Notes: a model not told the origin generated them from the sequence alone. Counted from the first letter of the stretch, positions 28,641 to 37,801 are shown. The stretch: DNA of 64,000 nucleotides from Comamonas fluminis (GCF_019186805.1 NZ_CP066783.1:1-64000), one strand, 5' to 3'. Made by a program: numbers and translations.

Positions 28641-29746
28641 GCGGTGGGGTAGTCTATGTAGCCTTCTGCCCCCCCGCCATAAAAGCGGCTGCTGTTCCAT
28701 TCGTTGAGGGGCAGGTCGTCATGCAGGCGGTGCACCAGATCGGGGTTGGAGATGTAGGCTTTGCCGAAGGCGACGACGTCAGCGTAGCCGCTTTCCACCG
28801 CGCGCATGGCCAGGGTACGGTCGTAGCCGTTGTTGACCATCCAGGCACCCTTGCCACCGGCGGCGCGGTAGGCATCCTTGAGCGCGTGGTAGTTGAAGGG
28901 GCGATCGGGCAGTTCACGCGGGCCGCCGGTAGAGCCTTCGATCACATGGATATAGGCCAGACCCAGTGGCGCCAACTGGCGCACCAGATACTCAAACAGC
29001 GCTTGCGGATCGGCATCCACAATGTCGTTTGCCGGGGTCACGGGCGAGAGACGAATGCCCACCTTGCCGCCTCCGATGGAGTCCGCCACCGCACGCACCG
29101 ATTCCAGCACCAGTCTGGCGCGGTTTTCGATGCTGCCGCCGTAGTCGTCTTTGCGCTGATTGGCCCCGGTCTTGAGGAACTGGTCGAGCAGATAACCGTT
29201 GGCTGCGTGCAGCTCTACGCCATCAAAGCCAGCGGTCTGCACGGCTTCGCGGGCCGCAACGGAGAAGCTGTGAACAATGCCGGGCAGCTCGTCCTGATGC
29301 AGTGCTCGTGGCTCGGATGTGGGCACGAAATGGCCTTCACCAGTCTGGTGATTGAGCACATAGGTCTTGGACTTGGCGGCAATGGCCGAGGGCGCAACGG
29401 GTGGCTGATTGCCGGGCTGCAGCGAGGTGTGCGAGATACGGCCCACATGCCAGAGCTGGGTAACGATGCGCCCGCCTTTGGCATGCACGGCATCGGTCAC
29501 TTTCTTCCAGGCCTGCAGCTGGTCCTCGCCATACAGACCGGGGACATCGGCATAGCCCTGAGCCTGGGCACTGATGGCGGTTCCTTCGCTGATCAGCAGG
29601 CCGGCGGTGGCACGCTGTGCGTAGTAGGTTTCCATCAAGGAAGTAGGCACCGCACCGGGCGCGCGGTTGCGCGTCAGAGGTGCCATGGCAATGCGGTTGC
29701 GCAGGTGCAGCTTGCCTGCATCGATGGGATCGAACAATGAGGTCAT
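28637..29746 (-). CDS. Old yellow enzyme family ene-reductase (NemA-like)
   Basis: A 369-aa FMN-dependent NADPH oxidoreductase of the old yellow enzyme family, reducing activated C=C bonds and nitro compounds such as N-ethylmaleimide, nitrate esters and quinones. The N-terminus is MTSLFDPIDAGKLHLRNRIAMAPLTRNR, with the FMN-binding AMAPLTR motif. The substrate-binding His/Asn pair is in LHAANGYLLDQFL, and the C-terminal phosphate site is in DVVAFGKAYISNPDL. It precedes a glutathione transferase on the same strand, so the two may form a small electrophile-detoxification unit, though a terminator-like hairpin lies between them. Confidence 0.9.
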   Translation of the reverse strand: MTSLFDPIDAGKLHLRNRIAMAPLTRNRAPGAVPTSLMETYYAQRATAGLLISEGTAISAQAQGYADVPGLYGEDQLQAWKKVTDAVHAKGGRIVTQLWHVGRISHTSLQPGNQPPVAPSAIAAKSKTYVLNHQTGEGHFVPTSEPRALHQDELPGIVHSFSVAAREAVQTAGFDGVELHAANGYLLDQFLKTGANQRKDDYGGSIENRARLVLESVRAVADSIGGGKVGIRLSPVTPANDIVDADPQALFEYLVRQLAPLGLAYIHVIEGSTGGPRELPDRPFNYHALKDAYRAAGGKGAWMVNNGYDRTLAMRAVESGYADVVAFGKAYISNPDLVHRLHDDLPLNEWNSSRFYGGGAEGYIDYPTA

Positions 29747-29762
29747 GCAAAACTCCGAAGAC

Positions 29763-29790
29763 GAAAAAAGCCCGGCAAACGCCGAGCTTT
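29763..29790 (-). terminator. Hairpin terminator after the GST gene
   Basis: On the minus strand AAAGCTCGGC and GCCGGGCTTTTTT form a stem with T run, 25 bases past the GST stop and just before the ene-reductase start. Confidence 0.65.
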
Positions 29791-29814
29791 CAGTGTGAAT
29801 GCAAGTGAAAAATC

Positions 29815-30423
29815 TTACTTCAGCAAGCCTTCTGCCTTCATGGCAGCCTGCACGGCAGGGCGGGCCAGAATGCGCTCGCGGTAGGCTTGAATGTGGTTGA
29901 GGGCAGAGATATCCAGACCCACAAACTGCGCCCAGCCAGTGACGGTGAACAGGTAGGCATCGGCCACGGTGAACTGGTCGCCCATCAGATAGGACTTGTT
30001 GGCCAGTTGCTCATTCACCCAGGTCAGGCGCTTTTGCAGATTGGCTTTGACGGCCGGTTTGAAGTCTTCAGGCGTGGCTGGGTTGAACAGCGGGCCGAAG
30101 CTTTTGTGCAGCTCGGTGCCAATGAAATTCAGCCATTCCTGCAGGTGGTAACGGGCCATGGTGCCATTGGCGGGCGCGAGATTTTTCTCAGGGGCCTGAT
30201 CGGCCAGGTACTGAATGATGGCCGGGCCTTCGTGCAGCGTGTCGCCGTCGTCCAGCACCAGAAAAGGCACATAACCCAGCGGATTGATGCTGTAGTAGTC
30301 TGTTCCGTCCTGCAGTTTGTGGCTCTTGGTGCTGGCCATGATGGCCTCATGTTTGAGACCGGCTTCGTGCAGCACGATATGGGGAGACAGGGAGCAAGCG
30401 CCGGGGCTGTAGTAAAGCTTCAT
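29815..30423 (-). CDS. Glutathione S-transferase (beta class)
   Basis: About 202 aa from the ATG at 30423 (MKLYYSPGACSLSPHIVLHEAG); an upstream in-frame ATG would add 11 residues with no family match. C10 in the SPGACS motif is the glutathione-linking cysteine of beta-class bacterial enzymes. The N-terminal thioredoxin fold (with DGDTLHEGPAIIQYLAD) and C-terminal helical domain (DQFTVADAYLFTVTGWA) are complete. Likely conjugates or reduces electrophiles in the cytoplasm. Confidence 0.88.
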   Translation of the reverse strand: MKLYYSPGACSLSPHIVLHEAGLKHEAIMASTKSHKLQDGTDYYSINPLGYVPFLVLDDGDTLHEGPAIIQYLADQAPEKNLAPANGTMARYHLQEWLNFIGTELHKSFGPLFNPATPEDFKPAVKANLQKRLTWVNEQLANKSYLMGDQFTVADAYLFTVTGWAQFVGLDISALNHIQAYRERILARPAVQAAMKAEGLLK

Positions 30424-30497
30424 GGTGATGGGCTTCCTAGTGCATTGAAAAGACAAGTGGACATGCTAAACCGGTTACATGTAATTCGCATGCATGC

Positions 30498-30902
30498 TTA
30501 ACAGTAGTCCAGACTGGGTAATAGCTGGCGAAACAGGTGCAATGCCTCATCGCCCTGAAATTCGGTGATGTGCTCAAGGCTCAGGTCTTGCTCCAGTTCG
30601 GCATATGCGATGGCCCAGTCCTTGAACTGGCGCTCCCCATCCACAGGGCCGTGAAACTGCAGGTTCACATCGGCATGGCGCTGGTCCTGATAAATGCTTG
30701 CCAGCACGCTGGAAATGGCAGACTCCGGACCTTCCAGGTACTGGCAGAAGCACTGGCCATCAAAGATCAAAATGCCGGTGAGCTGCAGCTGGGTGTTTTT
30801 CTCGCGGGCAGCTTTGACGATGTCTGCCACCGTGCTGATGGGCTGCGTAGGAGCCAGGGTGCTGCAGTAGAGAAAAGCGCTCAATGTATTGCTGGAAGAC
30901 AT
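30498..30902 (-). CDS. BLUF-domain blue-light sensor (stand-alone)
   Basis: A 134-aa protein made almost entirely of one BLUF domain, a flavin-binding blue-light sensor. The three photocycle residues are present with exact family spacing: Y12 (FLYCST), N36 (EKNTQLQLTG) and Q54 (CFCQYLEG), separated by 24 and 18 residues as in AppA (Y21, N45, Q63). W96 sits in KDWAIAY. The start at 30902 (MSSSNTLSAFLYC) is chosen because it begins the domain; the frame is open 36 codons further up. No output domain is attached, so it must act through a partner protein, as PixD and BlrB-like short BLUF proteins do. Confidence 0.85.
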   Translation of the reverse strand: MSSSNTLSAFLYCSTLAPTQPISTVADIVKAAREKNTQLQLTGILIFDGQCFCQYLEGPESAISSVLASIYQDQRHADVNLQFHGPVDGERQFKDWAIAYAELEQDLSLEHITEFQGDEALHLFRQLLPSLDYC

Positions 30903-31075
30903 CAAAACCTCTTTTGAAATGAAACAGATGCTCGGTGCCATGAGTTCCTCATGGTTGAAAAGCGTCAGGCACCTGGATGTGCTGTACGGACCAAGCGGCC
31001 ATTGATGCATTGCAGCATAGTTGACCAGCGAGGGTTCAGGTATTCGGGATGGTCGCTAGCGAATTCGTAGCTCAT

Positions 31076-31091
31076 CGTTTCACGTGAAACA
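31076..31091. other. parS site (15/16) upstream of mnmG
   Basis: CGTTTCACGTGAAACA differs from the parS consensus only at the first base. It lies in the gap between the BLUF gene and mnmG. ParB is encoded 5 kb away. Confidence 0.85.
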
Positions 31092-31254
31092 TGGCTCTCA
31101 ACCCCTGACAAGGCAGTGTTGGCCCAATGGTGGGAAAATTGCGGGTTCCCCGCAGGGCTGGGTATTCAATGGAAGGATGCTGGTCTGCCGTGAGAGCCGA
31201 AGCAAGGGCGCTTCGTGCAGGGACCAAGGGCCGGGCATGGCCCGGAGCAAGAAC

Positions 31255-33216
31255 ATGTTGTACCCACAGGAATTTGATGTGATCGTGGTCGGCGGTGGCC
31301 ACGCTGGCACCGAGGCTGCGCTGGCTGCTGCGCGCATGGGCAGCAAAACATTGCTGCTGTCCCACAATATCGAGACCCTGGGGCAGATGAGCTGCAACCC
31401 CAGTATCGGCGGTATCGGCAAAGGCCATCTGGTCAAGGAAGTGGACGCACTGGGCGGCGCCATGGCTCTGGCAACAGACAAGGGCGGTATTCAGTTTCGC
31501 ATTCTGAACAGCTCCAAAGGCCCTGCCGTGCGCGCCACACGAGCCCAAGCCGACCGTATTCTGTACAAGGCCGCCATCCGCGAGATGCTGGAAAACCAGC
31601 CTAACCTGTGGCTGTTCCAGCAGGCGGTGGATGACCTGATGGTGGAGGGTGACCGCGTGGTGGGCGCCGTCACCCAAGTTGGCCTCAAGTTTCGCAGCCG
31701 TGCGGTGGTGCTGACAGCTGGCACCTTCCTGGATGGCAAGATTCACGTGGGCCTGAATAACTATGCGGCGGGCCGTGCGGGCGACCCTCCCGCAGTCAGC
31801 CTGTCGGCTCGACTGAAAGAACTCAAGCTGCCACAAGGCCGCCTGAAGACCGGTACACCTCCGCGCATTGATGGCCGCAGCATCGACTTCAGCCAGTGCG
31901 AAGAGCAACCCGGCGACGGCATGCCCGGTGGCGTGAACGAGGGTGAAGTGCCTGTGTTCAGCTTCATGGGCAATCGCGCCATGCATCCCAAGCAAATGCC
32001 TTGCTGGATTACGCATACCAATGCGCGCACGCACGAGATCATCCGCAGCGGCTTTGACCGCAGCCCCATGTTCACCGGCAAGATCGAGGGCGTTGGCCCA
32101 CGTTACTGCCCCAGCGTGGAAGACAAGATCAACCGCTTTGCCGACAAGGAAAGCCACCAGATCTTTCTGGAGCCCGAAGGCCTGACGACGAACGAGTTCT
32201 ATCCCAACGGTATCTCCACCAGCTTGCCATTCGATATTCAGTACGAACTGGTGCGCAGTATGAAGGGCATGGAGAACGCGCACATTCTGCGTCCCGGCTA
32301 TGCCATCGAGTACGACTACTTCGATCCACGCTCGCTCAAGAGCAGCTTCGAGACCAAGCAGATTCAAGGCCTGTTCTTTGCTGGCCAGATCAATGGCACG
32401 ACCGGTTACGAAGAGGCCGCTGCTCAAGGTCTGTTTGCTGGCCTGAACGCTGCACTGCAATGCCGTGGCGAGGGCCCATGGACACCCAGACGTGACGAAG
32501 CCTATCTGGGCGTGCTGGTGGATGACCTGATCACCAAGGGTGTGACCGAGCCCTATCGCATGTTCACCAGCCGCGCTGAATTCCGCCTGCAATTGCGTGA
32601 AGACAACGCCGATATGCGCCTGACGGAAGAAGGCCGCCGCATGGGTCTGGTGGATGATGCCCGCTGGGATTCCTTCAGCCGCAAGCGCGACGCTGTTTCA
32701 CGTGAAACAGAGCGCCTGAAAGCTACCTGGGTGAACCCTCGAGTGGTTTCTGCCGAGGAATCTGAACGCGTGCTGGGCAAGGCCATGGAGCGCGAATACA
32801 ACCTGTTCGACCTGCTGCGCCGCCCCGGTGTGGATTACGACAAGCTCATGAGCCTGAACGAAGGTAAGTACGCGGCTGCGGATGTGCAGCCCGAGGTGCT
32901 GGGTGAATTGAGCGAGCCGGTGCTTGAGCAAGTCGAGATCGCAGCCAAGTACTCTGGCTACATTGATCGTCAAAAGGATGAGGTGGAGCGTGCTTCGCAT
33001 TTTGAGAAGCTGCGCATGCCTCTGGACTTCGATTACATGCAGGTGGCTGCACTGTCGTTTGAAGTGCGCCAGAAACTGCAAAAGCATCGCCCCGAAACGC
33101 TGGGACAGGCATCGCGTATTTCCGGTGTCACACCAGCGGCTATTTCTTTGCTGATGGTTCACCTGAAAAAAGGTGGCTTCAAGGGCTTCGCGGTCAACGA
33201 AGAGGCTGCAGCATGA
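31255..33216 (+). CDS. mnmG: tRNA uridine-5-carboxymethylaminomethyl modification enzyme MnmG
   Basis: MnmG (GidA) works with MnmE to modify U34 of certain tRNAs. The ATG at 31255 gives 653 aa, slightly longer than E. coli (629), starting [29 protein letters not shown] with the FAD-binding GxGxxG-type motif. Later family motifs are [29 protein letters not shown] and [18 protein letters not shown]. The frame is open 57 codons further up, but that part overlaps a parS site and has no similarity. GGAG precedes the ATG. The gene carries a perfect parS inside it and its stop overlaps rsmG. Confidence 0.96.
   Translation: MLYPQEFDVIVVGGGHAGTEAALAAARMGSKTLLLSHNIETLGQMSCNPSIGGIGKGHLVKEVDALGGAMALATDKGGIQFRILNSSKGPAVRATRAQADRILYKAAIREMLENQPNLWLFQQAVDDLMVEGDRVVGAVTQVGLKFRSRAVVLTAGTFLDGKIHVGLNNYAAGRAGDPPAVSLSARLKELKLPQGRLKTGTPPRIDGRSIDFSQCEEQPGDGMPGGVNEGEVPVFSFMGNRAMHPKQMPCWITHTNARTHEIIRSGFDRSPMFTGKIEGVGPRYCPSVEDKINRFADKESHQIFLEPEGLTTNEFYPNGISTSLPFDIQYELVRSMKGMENAHILRPGYAIEYDYFDPRSLKSSFETKQIQGLFFAGQINGTTGYEEAAAQGLFAGLNAALQCRGEGPWTPRRDEAYLGVLVDDLITKGVTEPYRMFTSRAEFRLQLREDNADMRLTEEGRRMGLVDDARWDSFSRKRDAVSRETERLKATWVNPRVVSAEESERVLGKAMEREYNLFDLLRRPGVDYDKLMSLNEGKYAAADVQPEVLGELSEPVLEQVEIAAKYSGYIDRQKDEVERASHFEKLRMPLDFDYMQVAALSFEVRQKLQKHRPETLGQASRISGVTPAAISLLMVHLKKGGFKGFAVNEEAAA
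32694..32709. other. parS site (16/16) inside mnmG
   Basis: TGTTTCACGTGAAACA is the perfect parS consensus, within codons AVSRETE of mnmG. ParB binds such sites and spreads to form the segregation complex near the origin. Confidence 0.92.
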
Positions 33217-33875
33217 GCCAGGCATTGCGTACCCAGCTCGAACAGGGCATTCAGTCGCTGAAGCTGGATCTGGCGCCCGCTCAGGTCGATCTGCTGATGT
33301 CCTTTCTGGATTTGCTGCAGAAGTGGAACAAGGTCTACAACCTGACCTCGGTGCGTGATCCGCAGGAGATGCTGACCCATCACCTGCTGGATAGCCTGGC
33401 TGCCGTGCCTGCTTTGCTGCGCCATGTGAACACCTTGCCCATGGAAGAGGGCAAGCGACTGCCTTTGCTGGATGTGGGTTCTGGCGGTGGTCTGCCCGGC
33501 GTGGTGTTTGCCATCTGCTGCCCGCAGATTGATGTGAACTGCGTGGATACCGTGGGCAAGAAGGCCGCGTTCATTCAGCAGGTGGCGGCATCATTGCGAC
33601 TGCCTAATCTGCATGGTATTCACGACCGGGTGGAAAACCTCAAGACCCAGTACCCCGTCATCAGCTGCCGCGCTTTCGCTTCGCTGGTGGATTTCACTAC
33701 CTGGTCGCGCAAGGCATTGGCTGAAAATGGCATCTGGTTTGCCATGAAGGCCAAGCACCCTGACGATGAAATCGCAGCCTTGCCTGCGGATGTGAAGGTG
33801 TTTCACGTGGAACCATTGCAGGTTCCGGGCCTTGATGTTGAGCGTTGCGTTATATGGCTGAAGGTCGCTGCCTGA
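33213..33875 (+). CDS. rsmG: 16S rRNA (guanine527-N7) methyltransferase RsmG
   Basis: RsmG (GidB) methylates G527 in 16S rRNA using S-adenosylmethionine. The product is 220 aa with the SAM-binding motif [16 protein letters not shown] and the conserved [15 protein letters not shown] segment ([15 protein letters not shown]). It overlaps the mnmG stop by 4 bases, the widespread mnmG-rsmG-parA-parB order. A degenerate parS lies near its 3' end. Confidence 0.95.
   Translation: MSQALRTQLEQGIQSLKLDLAPAQVDLLMSFLDLLQKWNKVYNLTSVRDPQEMLTHHLLDSLAAVPALLRHVNTLPMEEGKRLPLLDVGSGGGLPGVVFAICCPQIDVNCVDTVGKKAAFIQQVAASLRLPNLHGIHDRVENLKTQYPVISCRAFASLVDFTTWSRKALAENGIWFAMKAKHPDDEIAALPADVKVFHVEPLQVPGLDVERCVIWLKVAA
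33799..33814. other. parS-like site (14/16) inside rsmG
   Basis: TGTTTCACGTGGAACC differs from parS at positions 12 and 16; the left half is intact. It lies near the 3' end of rsmG. Confidence 0.65.
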
Positions 33876-33901
33876 GCTCGTTAGCGTAGTTCACCGGTTT
33901 T

Positions 33902-33936
33902 GAGGCACTTTGCTCCTTGGGCAAAGTGCCTTTTTA
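33902..33936 (+). terminator. Terminator after rsmG
   Basis: AGGCACTTTG and CAAAGTGCCT form a perfect 10-bp stem followed by TTTTTA, 26 bases after the rsmG stop. It separates mnmG-rsmG from the lysE-parA group. Confidence 0.88.
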
Positions 33937-34025
33937 CATACTGTGTCAGGCAACATCTGCGCAATGCAGATGCACCGGTCACGCCCCTCGCATAAACTTG
34001 CTGTTTTCCATCGCGCAGGGTTTGA

Positions 34026-34637
34026 ATGTTTGGCATCGCTGATTACGGCGCTTTTGTCGCGGCCGTTACCGTCTTTTTGCTGATTCCAGGGCCAGGCAAT
34101 CTGGCCTTGATTACCTCAACAGGCAAGGGCGGCTGGCGGGCGGGCATGGCATGCTGCCTTGGCGTGATGGCGGCAGACCAGGTGTTGATGTGGCTGGCAG
34201 TTGCGGGTGTGGCGGCCGTGCTGGCCACCTATCCTGCAGCGTTTCATGCCGTGCAATGGTTGGGCGCTGCATATCTGGCGTGGCTGGGCTACAAGCTGCT
34301 GACGGTCAAACCCGGTGATGCCCCGGCCATCGAAATTCAGCCCAGACAGTATTTCCGCCAGGGTGGTCTTATCACTCTGATGAACCCCAAGGCTATCGTG
34401 TTCTACATGGCGTTCTTTCCCATGTTTGTGGACCCCTCCACGCACCAGGGAAGCATCACCTTTGGTGTGATGGCCGCCACGGTGGCTCTGATTACCTTGC
34501 TCTACAGCCTCATCGTGGTGACCCTGACCCGTGTGCTGGCCGAGCGTCTGCGTGCCAATCCGGCCGTGGTGAAGTGGCTGGAAAAAACAGCCGGTGTGTT
34601 TTTGATCGGTTTTGGCCTCAAGCTGGCCACCAACTAA
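34026..34637 (+). CDS. LysE/RhtB-family amino-acid exporter
   Basis: A 203-aa membrane protein with about six hydrophobic helices. The family signature FLLIPGPGNLALITSTGKGGWRAG is near the N-terminus, and a second conserved stretch is LMNPKAIVFYMAFFPMFV. LysE/RhtB proteins export amino acids such as lysine, threonine or homoserine lactone. It is inserted between rsmG and parA, 12 bases before parA, so parA may be read from its promoter. Confidence 0.88.
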   Translation: MFGIADYGAFVAAVTVFLLIPGPGNLALITSTGKGGWRAGMACCLGVMAADQVLMWLAVAGVAAVLATYPAAFHAVQWLGAAYLAWLGYKLLTVKPGDAPAIEIQPRQYFRQGGLITLMNPKAIVFYMAFFPMFVDPSTHQGSITFGVMAATVALITLLYSLIVVTLTRVLAERLRANPAVVKWLEKTAGVFLIGFGLKLATN

Positions 34638-34649
34638 AAGAGAAATTCA

Positions 34650-35420
34650 ATGGCCAAAGTTTTCTGCGTTGCCAATCAAAAAGGTGGGGTTGGCAAGACC
34701 ACAACGACTGTGAACCTCGCCGCCGGTCTGGCCAAGGTCGGCCAGCGCGTGCTGCTGATTGACCTAGACCCGCAAGGCAATGCCACCATGGGCTCGGGCG
34801 TGGACAAGCGTGCGCTGGAGTTGACGGTGTATGACGTGCTGCTGGAAAACGCCAGCATCAAGGAAGTGGCAGTGAAATCCGAGCAGGTTGGCTACGACGT
34901 GCTGGGTGCCAACCGCGAGTTGTCGGGGGCCGAGATTGAGCTGGTGTCGCTGGACCGACGCAACGATCGACTCAGGGCCGCGCTGAAGAGCGTGGATGCC
35001 GACTATGACTTTGTGCTCATCGACTGCCCACCCTCGCTGTCCATGCTGACCCTGAATGGTCTGTGCTCGGCCAATGGCGTGATCGTGCCCATGCAGTGCG
35101 AATACTTTGCACTGGAAGGTCTGACCGATCTGGTCAACACCATCAAGCAGGTGCATGCAAACATGAACCCCGATTTGCAGATCATCGGCCTGCTGCGCGT
35201 GATGTTTGACCCACGCACCACGCTGCAGCAGCAGGTCAGCGATCAGCTCAAGGAACACTTTGGCGACAAGGTGTTCGACACCGTCATTCCACGCAATGTG
35301 CGACTGGCCGAAGCGCCCAGCTACGGCCTGCCCGGTGTGGTGTTTGATGCGTCGGCCAAGGGCAGCAAAGCCTTTATCGATTTTGCGCAGGAAATGGTCA
35401 AGCGCATCAAGAAGATGTGA
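34650..35420 (+). CDS. parA: Chromosome partitioning ATPase ParA (Soj)
   Basis: A 256-aa Walker-type ATPase that moves ParB-parS complexes. The deviant Walker A motif KGGVGKTTTTVNLAAGLA begins at residue 11, with LIDLDPQGNAT (A') and VLIDCPPSLSMLT (Walker B) following. The short N-terminus and length fit chromosomal ParA/Soj rather than the longer plasmid type Ia proteins. Followed at once by a perfect parS, then a small hydrolase gene and parB. Confidence 0.95.
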   Translation: MAKVFCVANQKGGVGKTTTTVNLAAGLAKVGQRVLLIDLDPQGNATMGSGVDKRALELTVYDVLLENASIKEVAVKSEQVGYDVLGANRELSGAEIELVSLDRRNDRLRAALKSVDADYDFVLIDCPPSLSMLTLNGLCSANGVIVPMQCEYFALEGLTDLVNTIKQVHANMNPDLQIIGLLRVMFDPRTTLQQQVSDQLKEHFGDKVFDTVIPRNVRLAEAPSYGLPGVVFDASAKGSKAFIDFAQEMVKRIKKM

Positions 35421-35421
35421 G

Positions 35422-35437
35422 TGTTTCACGTGAAACA
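35422..35437. other. parS site (16/16) directly after parA
   Basis: TGTTTCACGTGAAACA, perfect consensus, starting 2 bases after the parA stop codon. Confidence 0.92.
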
Positions 35438-35455
35438 GCTCTCAACCCCTTATTT

Positions 35456-35473
35456 AGCAAGCGCAAGCAGCTA
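35456..35473 (-). repeat. Short intergenic repeat, copy 3 (before the par hydrolase)
   Basis: AGCAAGCGCAAGCAGCTA is the reverse complement of the recurring core (TAGCTGCTTGCGCTTGCT). It ends on the A of the hydrolase start codon, which leaves that gene without a normal ribosome site. Confidence 0.5.
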
Positions 35474-36021
35474 TGACATCTGAAGCTTTGAACCCTCAGG
35501 ATGTCTGGCTGCTGCCCGGCTGGCAGAACTCTGATGCCGCTCACTGGCAAAGCCTGTGGCAGAACCAGTTCGGCTATCAGCGACTGGAGCAGCACAACTG
35601 GCAGCACCCGCTGCGCGGTGACTGGAGTATTCAGCTGCAGGAGCTGGTGCTGGATGCGCCACGCCCCGTCACGCTGGTGGCGCACAGCCTGGGCTGCGTG
35701 CTGGTGGCCTGGTGGGCTGCACATTCGCAAGTGGCCAGAACCAAGGTGCGCGGCGCTTTGCTGGTGGCGCCGGGCGACACCGAGCAGGACAGCCTGCGCG
35801 CAGCGGTGCCGGGCTGGTCGCCTGTGCTGATGCAAACATTGCCCTTCCCGTCGATACTGGTGGGCAGTGAGAACGATCCGAATTGCACGCTGCAGCGCGC
35901 CCAAACCATGGCTCAGGCCTGGGGCAGTCAGTTTGTGAATGCTGGTGCTGCGGGCCATATCAACACGGCCAGCGGGCTGGGACTGTGGCAAGCAGGGCAT
36001 GAGCTGCTGCTCACCCTTTAA
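35473..36021 (+). CDS. RBBP9/YdeN-type small serine hydrolase
   Basis: A 182-aa alpha/beta hydrolase. The N-terminal motif LLPGWQNSDAAHWQSLW and the nucleophile elbow VAHSLGCVLVAWW (Ser between His and Leu) are those of the RBBP9/YdeN family. The acid and base residues are probably in GSENDPNC and AGAAGHINTASG. The physiological substrate is unknown in the family. It sits between parA and parB, 15 bases before parB. Its presence inside a par operon is not universal and may only reflect local gene order. Confidence 0.85.
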   Translation: MTSEALNPQDVWLLPGWQNSDAAHWQSLWQNQFGYQRLEQHNWQHPLRGDWSIQLQELVLDAPRPVTLVAHSLGCVLVAWWAAHSQVARTKVRGALLVAPGDTEQDSLRAAVPGWSPVLMQTLPFPSILVGSENDPNCTLQRAQTMAQAWGSQFVNAGAAGHINTASGLGLWQAGHELLLTL

Positions 36022-36036
36022 AGAAAGAATTCAGCA

Positions 36037-36963
36037 ATGGTGACTAAGAAACCCAAGGGCCTGGGACGCGGTCTGGAAGCCCTGCTGGGCCCCAAAGTCA
36101 GCGAAAAAGAAGAGGCCGTGGCCAGCGTGCAAAGCGGTGTGCCCAGCACGCTGTCGCTGGATGTGATGGTGGCAGGCCAGTACCAGCCACGCACGCGCAT
36201 GGACGAAGGTGCGCTGTATGAGCTGGCCGAGAGCATCAAGGCTCAGGGCATCATGCAGCCAATTCTGGTGCGCAAGCTGGCCAAGGGCGAGAACGCCGGC
36301 AAGTACGAAATCATCGCGGGCGAGCGGCGCTTCCGTGCCTCGCGTCTGGCCGGGCTGGCAGAAGTGCCGGTGCTGGTGCGCGATGTGCCCGATGAAGCCG
36401 CCGCCGCCATGGCGCTGATCGAAAACATTCAGCGCGAAGACCTGAACCCGCTGGAAGAGGCGCAAGGCCTGTCGCGTCTGGTCAAGGAATTTGGCCTGAC
36501 GCACGAGCAGGCGGCAGGGGCCGTGGGTCGCTCACGCAGCGCCGCGACCAATTTGCTGCGCCTGCTGAATCTGGCGGAGCCTGTGCAGACCATGCTGATG
36601 GCCGGTGACATCGATATGGGCCATGCGCGCGCGCTGCTGACGCTGGACCGTGCCACGCAGATCACGGCGGGCAACCAGATTGCGGCCAAGAAAATGTCGG
36701 TGCGCGAGGCGGAATCACTGGTCAAAAAGATCGGTGCAGAGTTCAGCCTGACACGCCAGAAGGCCAAGAAAGATGGCAAGTCCCGCGATGTGAAGCGTAT
36801 CGAGGAAGAGCTGTCTGACCTGCTGACGGCGGATGTGGAAGTGCGCATCAAGAAGACTGTGCGCCGCCATGGCAAGGCCCAGGAAATGGGTGAAATTGCC
36901 ATCCAGTTTGGCTCGCTGGAAGAGCTCAACGGCATCATCGAAAAGCTGCGCGGCGAAGGTTGA
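36037..36963 (+). CDS. parB: Chromosome partitioning protein ParB (Spo0J)
   Basis: A 308-aa parS-binding CTP-dependent clamp. It starts MVTKKPKGLGRGLEALLG, the ParA-interacting N-terminal motif. The catalytic/clamp region has QPRTRMDEGALYELAESI, GIMQPILVRKL, EIIAGERRFRASRLAGL and LIENIQREDLNPLEEA; a helix-turn-helix (THEQAAGAVGRSRSAATNLLRLL) and a dimerising C-terminus follow. AAGAAAG before the ATG is a possible ribosome site. Its sites are the parS elements at 31.1, 32.7, 33.8 and 35.4 kb. Confidence 0.95.
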   Translation: MVTKKPKGLGRGLEALLGPKVSEKEEAVASVQSGVPSTLSLDVMVAGQYQPRTRMDEGALYELAESIKAQGIMQPILVRKLAKGENAGKYEIIAGERRFRASRLAGLAEVPVLVRDVPDEAAAAMALIENIQREDLNPLEEAQGLSRLVKEFGLTHEQAAGAVGRSRSAATNLLRLLNLAEPVQTMLMAGDIDMGHARALLTLDRATQITAGNQIAAKKMSVREAESLVKKIGAEFSLTRQKAKKDGKSRDVKRIEEELSDLLTADVEVRIKKTVRRHGKAQEMGEIAIQFGSLEELNGIIEKLRGEG

Positions 36964-36979
36964 TCAAGGTCTTTCCCCA

Positions 36980-37011
36980 AAAAAAAGAGCATCCTTGAGG
37001 ATGCTCTTTTT
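36980..37011. terminator. Bidirectional terminator between parB and the aldolase gene
   Basis: AAAAAAGAGCATCC and GGATGCTCTTTTT with a TTGA loop, lying between convergent genes. Confidence 0.88.
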
Positions 37012-37027
37012 GCGTTTCAGGGCCGCT

Positions 37028-37801
37028 TTAGCTGCGGTAGCCGGGGTCGATGCGGTCAAGTTTGCGCAGCAGCGCAGGCCAGGCAAACTGGCCGCCCAGA
37101 CCCCCGGTCTGCACCTTCATGGCGTGGGCAATGCCTTGAAGAATCTGCGGGTTGACTTCGGTGAGTTCGCTGCCGCCCGACTGCGCGGCAATCTGAATCT
37201 GGCAGGCTGACTCGAACACATACATGGACAGAAAAGCGTCGGCAATGGTGGCCCCGCAGGTCAGCAGGCCGTGGTTGCGCAGCATCAGGAAGTTGGCCTC
37301 GCCCATGTCGGCCACCAGACGCGGCTTTTCATCTTCGCGAAAGGCCACGCCTTCATAGCCGTGATAGGCCAGAGAACCCAGAACAAAGGTGCTTTGCTGG
37401 CTGATGGGCAGCAAGCCCTTCTTCTGCGCGGCCACGGCCACGCCTGCACGCGTGTGGGTGTGGATCACGCATTGCACATCGGCCCGGGCTTCATGCACGG
37501 CGCTGTGAATGACGAAGCCTGCGGGGTTCACGGGAAACGGCGACTCCATGAGCTTGTTGCAGGCCATGTCCACCTTGACCAGCGACGAGGCGGTGATCTC
37601 GTCAAACATCAGCCCGTAGGGGTTGATGAGAAAGTGGTGATCTGCCCCCGGCAGGCGTGCGCTGATGTGGGTGAAGACCAGATCGCTCCAGCCGTAGAGG
37701 GCCACCAGCCGGTAGCAGGCCGCAAGATCGGTGCGCAGCTGCCACTCTTCGGGGCTGACCAGATGCTGCACGCAGGGGATGTTCAGGGTCGAGGCAGTCA
37801 C
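37028..37801 (-). CDS. Class II aldolase/adducin family protein
   Basis: A 257-aa class II aldolase-type protein. The zinc ligands are in CVIHTHTRAGVAVAA (His-x-His) and MLRNHGLLTCG; the phosphate-binding part is near FTHISARLP. Members act on sugar phosphates (fuculose, ribulose) or as decarboxylases/dehydratases; this longer type without an obvious pathway partner is common in betaproteobacteria and often uncharacterised. Monocistronic, reading towards parB. Confidence 0.8.
   Translation of the reverse strand: MTASTLNIPCVQHLVSPEEWQLRTDLAACYRLVALYGWSDLVFTHISARLPGADHHFLINPYGLMFDEITASSLVKVDMACNKLMESPFPVNPAGFVIHSAVHEARADVQCVIHTHTRAGVAVAAQKKGLLPISQQSTFVLGSLAYHGYEGVAFREDEKPRLVADMGEANFLMLRNHGLLTCGATIADAFLSMYVFESACQIQIAAQSGGSELTEVNPQILQGIAHAMKVQTGGLGGQFAWPALLRKLDRIDPGYRS

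Noticed and set aside
31072..32592. 506-codon minus-strand frame opposite mnmG
   Set aside because: mnmG is unambiguous on the + strand.
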